Made by a program: the position numbers and the translations under genes. Shown here one piece after another: positions 61,801 to 64,000 of a stretch of 64,000 nt of DNA. The stretch's first letter is position 1, and each line of letters starts with the position of its first letter. This DNA comes from Dryas octopetala (lineage: Eukaryota; Streptophyta; Magnoliopsida; Rosales; Rosaceae). The notes beneath the pieces were generated by a model. The model searched no databases. It had not been told where the DNA came from and was given only the letters and a program-made list of their open reading frames with translations. Location of the stretch: contig OY992838.1 of assembly GCA_963921425.1 (NCBI GenBank), positions 19,447,861 to 19,511,860 on the forward strand, read 5' to 3'.

Positions 61801-62796
61801 ATAAATCAAACCTTTGAATGTAGAGAAGTATGCAACGTTTTCAACTTTGGTATTAATCTTGAATTTATTTCCATTGCAGCTGCAATGTGCATGACCTGGA
61901 AATCACACACAACGTTTAAAAGACAAAAAAACAAAAAATAAGTACCACGAAAAGAAAACACAAAAGGCTTACAGTTGGGAAAGTGTCATTAGAAGATTGT
62001 GATCTATTAACATGGTCATTTGGGTGCACAAACTTTTCACCACGCTTATGACCAAGTATCTCAGCCGCTCTGTTTGCAATGACCTGCAGGACACAGTTGA
62101 AATTTCAATAATACAACATTCATAAACGTATATAAGGAACATGAGCATGGCCATAGTTTCAAAGGATGACGCTCATGGCCATAGTTTCAAAGGATGAGTG
62201 TTAACCTCATTGGCATTCATGTTACTTTGGGTTCCACTGCCAGTTTGCCATACAACAAGTGGGAAGTGTTGGTTTAGCTTTCCCTCAGCCACTTCTTGGG
62301 CAGCTTGCATTATTGCTTTCCCAATTGAAGGATCAAGACCATACTCCATGTTCACCTGCGGTTTCGACACAAATGAGCCAGACAATTCATCGAACATGTA
62401 CTATGCGTCTATCAAAGAAAGAAAGACAACCCACAAACCTTGGCAGCACATTTTTTGAGAACGCCAAAGGCACGAACAATGGGTTCGGGCATTCGTTCAC
62501 GCTCGCCCCCAATATCGAAATTCTGCAACGACCTTTGAGTTTGCGCCCCCCACAACCTGAAAATGACGTTTTTTTATAAATAAATCAGTTTCAAAATTAA
62601 ATTAAATTAAAAAAGGATACAGATAAAAATGATCGAAGACAAAGACGAACTTGTCTGAAGGAACAAGAATGGGTCCAAAGGTGTCCCTTTCCTCTCTGAA
62701 CGACGTCGAATACGATCGCCAACAAGTAGCGTAACGGAGCGCCGTTAACGGCGTCGATCCACCTGCTACTCGCCGTGATACGATGTACATGGCCAT
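58893..62796 (-). CDS. FUM1: Fumarate hydratase, class II, mitochondrial
   Basis: Citric-acid-cycle enzyme converting fumarate to malate. Seventeen exons in coding order: 62651-62796, 62439-62556, 62206-62355, 61973-62083, 61812-61895, 61586-61684, 61450-61500, 61309-61358, 60814-60895, 60575-60669, 60412-60478, 60229-60279, 59988-60083, 59439-59537, 59300-59329, 59154-59219 and 58893-58979. Together 1482 bases, 493 aa, close to the plant FUM1 length. The N-terminus ([13 protein letters not shown]...[13 protein letters not shown]) is rich in Arg/Ser with few acids, as in mitochondrial presequences. Motifs seen: [30 protein letters not shown], and the fumarase signature GSSIMPGKVNP at about 346-356. 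The start is the first ATG; a second ATG two codons later is an alternative. Exon 1 is joined at donor AA|GTTCGT, which keeps SDKLWGAQT. Confidence 0.96.
62146..62197. repeat. 28-bp tandem duplication in a fumarase intron
   Basis: The word CATGGCCATAGTTTCAAAGG plus ATGA occurs at 62146 and 62174, within the intron after exon 3 and within ten bases of its 5' splice site on the minus strand. Confidence 0.85.
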
Positions 62797-63826
62797 AACG
62801 GAGGGGTTTCAACAGAAATGCGAGGCAGGGTGTCGTAGAGGGTTCAGTGAGTCAGTGATGGGAGTAGAGAGAAAGAGAGAGAGAAGCATGGAAGTTGGGT
62901 GAATCGTGATTGGGTCCAAGTCATTGGGCGGCGTGCCAGAAATGTGGGATTTTCTGGACTGTGAATGCGCAATCACCTAACAAACCCAACTGTCTATTTC
63001 ATGTCCTTCTGTGGCTGCGCACTGGGTCTGACTCTTAACTCGTTTCAATGTTACATTTGGGCCAAGTTGGAGCCATTTTTCTGTTGGGCTGAACCGCGAG
63101 CAAGAGGCCCAGTACAGAAGAAAATCTGGACCTACCCTCACAGGCTCACAGTCACAGCAAAACAAGAATGCTGGCTTTCTCTCTCTGGCTTCTCAACCCA
63201 ACCCAGCCACACCAGTCCAATCCCACCTCCGACCTCGACCGGGCTGGGGCTGGGGCTGGCCTCTTTCTCAACAGGAAAGAGAGAGGGGAGAGAAGAGAGG
63301 TGAGAGAAAGGCAGAGAAGAGACAGAGGGGAGGGAGAGAGACAGGGGAGAGAAGAGTGAGAAAGGCAAAGATGAGAGAGAGGGAAGCAGAGAGAAGGGGG
63401 AGGTCAGCCGTCGGTTTGAACCGCCGGCGATAGAGCGGCGCCGGCGATGGTGGGGTTAAGGTGGGTCTGGACTTGGAGATGGTGATGGGTGGTTTGGAGT
63501 GTGTAATGAGTGTATTATAGTCATTTGGGTTAGAGATTAGAATTGTAATTTAATAAATGAAGGAAAGGGGTGTGTAGTGAGAGGAAAATGGGTGTGCAAA
63601 TAGCAGCACTCCAAAACAATCAAGAACAAGTTCAAAGTTCAAACCCCAAGGTGTTGAAAGCATAAAAAATTGAAAAGAATCTAATGGAGAGAAGACCTTT
63701 GGATTCAACCCATGAGTTAAGGAGTTGTCTTTGGAACAAAAGTGTCTATTTTATTGACCATACAGTGCAGTTCCATTGTTGGGTGCAAGTTTTCTTCCTT
63801 TGTGACCAATCTCGTTTCTCTAGGCT
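62797..63826. other. Fumarase promoter side and purine-rich spacer
   Basis: 62797-62900 should be the fumarase leader, with a short GA run near 62870-62885. 63250-63400 is strongly purine-rich (GAGAGAGG-like) and makes spurious open frames on both strands. No gene recognised. Confidence 0.4.
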
Positions 63827-64000
63827 AGGGCCTGTTTGGTTTAAGTTTTGGAGGCTTAGGAATGAAAAATCAATTTCATTCCCACGTTTGGTAAGTGAAG
63901 GGATGAGAAATGGTTTCTTGGCCCATGAGAATTTGATGCACCCAAAAGGGGGAAAATGAATATCTCCTTTCAGGTTGGGTTTTGTTTTCCCTCCTCTTGG
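63827..64000 (+). mobile_element. Possible hAT-type element start, cut by the window end
   Basis: AGGGCCTGTTTGGTTTAAG at about 63827 resembles the terminal motif of many plant hAT and related non-autonomous elements (GGGCCTGTTTGG). The other end lies outside the window, so this cannot be confirmed. Confidence 0.35.

Noticed and set aside
62965-63368. Frames on both strands upstream of fumarase
   Set aside because: Driven by GA-rich simple sequence; no domain and no start context.

Overview
This window is nuclear DNA from a flowering plant, probably a woody eudicot. The signs are many short AT-rich introns, GT-AG splicing throughout, plant-only genes (an ERS1-type ethylene receptor, an EXORDIUM-like fragment, a TIR-NBS-LRR fragment) and a dense, nested layer of plant transposons. 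Protein similarity to rosids such as Prunus is a recollection, not something I could test.

Five host genes look intact; I rebuilt their exons by hand. They are the SNAPc subunit SNAP43 (+, 813-3497, 303 aa), an Asp1-type aspartic protease (-, 4933-7945, 423 aa), ribosomal protein eL19 (+, 30867-32637, 211 aa), the ethylene receptor ERS1 (-, 35864-38403, 636 aa) and mitochondrial fumarase (-, 58893-62796, 493 aa in 17 exons). In each the exon lengths sum to a multiple of three. They are unrelated housekeeping or signalling genes with no common pathway. SNAP43 and the protease are convergent, as are eL19 and ERS1. Three host-type remnants are also present: an orphan C-terminal exon of a TNL resistance gene (17937-18185), a broken plant-mobile-domain gene (18603-19880) and the C-terminal half of an EXORDIUM-like gene (57738-58133).

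The rest is mobile DNA. 8.3-11 kb holds a Mutator-like (MULE) element with possible captured sequence, a SINE inside a tandem repeat, and a hAT-like element. 11.8-15 kb is a broken endogenous pararetrovirus (Caulimoviridae) that runs across its own primer-binding site. 15-17 kb is a Ty3/gypsy LTR. 22.5-29 kb holds a broken Ty1/copia element carrying a MULE MITE, abutting a gypsy LTR. 29.5-30.3 kb is a foldback MULE. 33-35.6 kb is a three-deep nest of DNA transposons. 40.4-51.1 kb is a long LTR-like segment with a whole-ended copia-type element inside it. 54-57.6 kb has a copia remnant with a nested solo gypsy LTR, then another LTR-like stretch.

The most unusual items are the copia-type element at 45131-50926, whose interior carries more than 40 copies of a CCTGAAGTT-like word, and the triple transposon nest at 33059-35565. 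I found no bacterial-type system, CRISPR array or rRNA, and no convincing tRNA gene.
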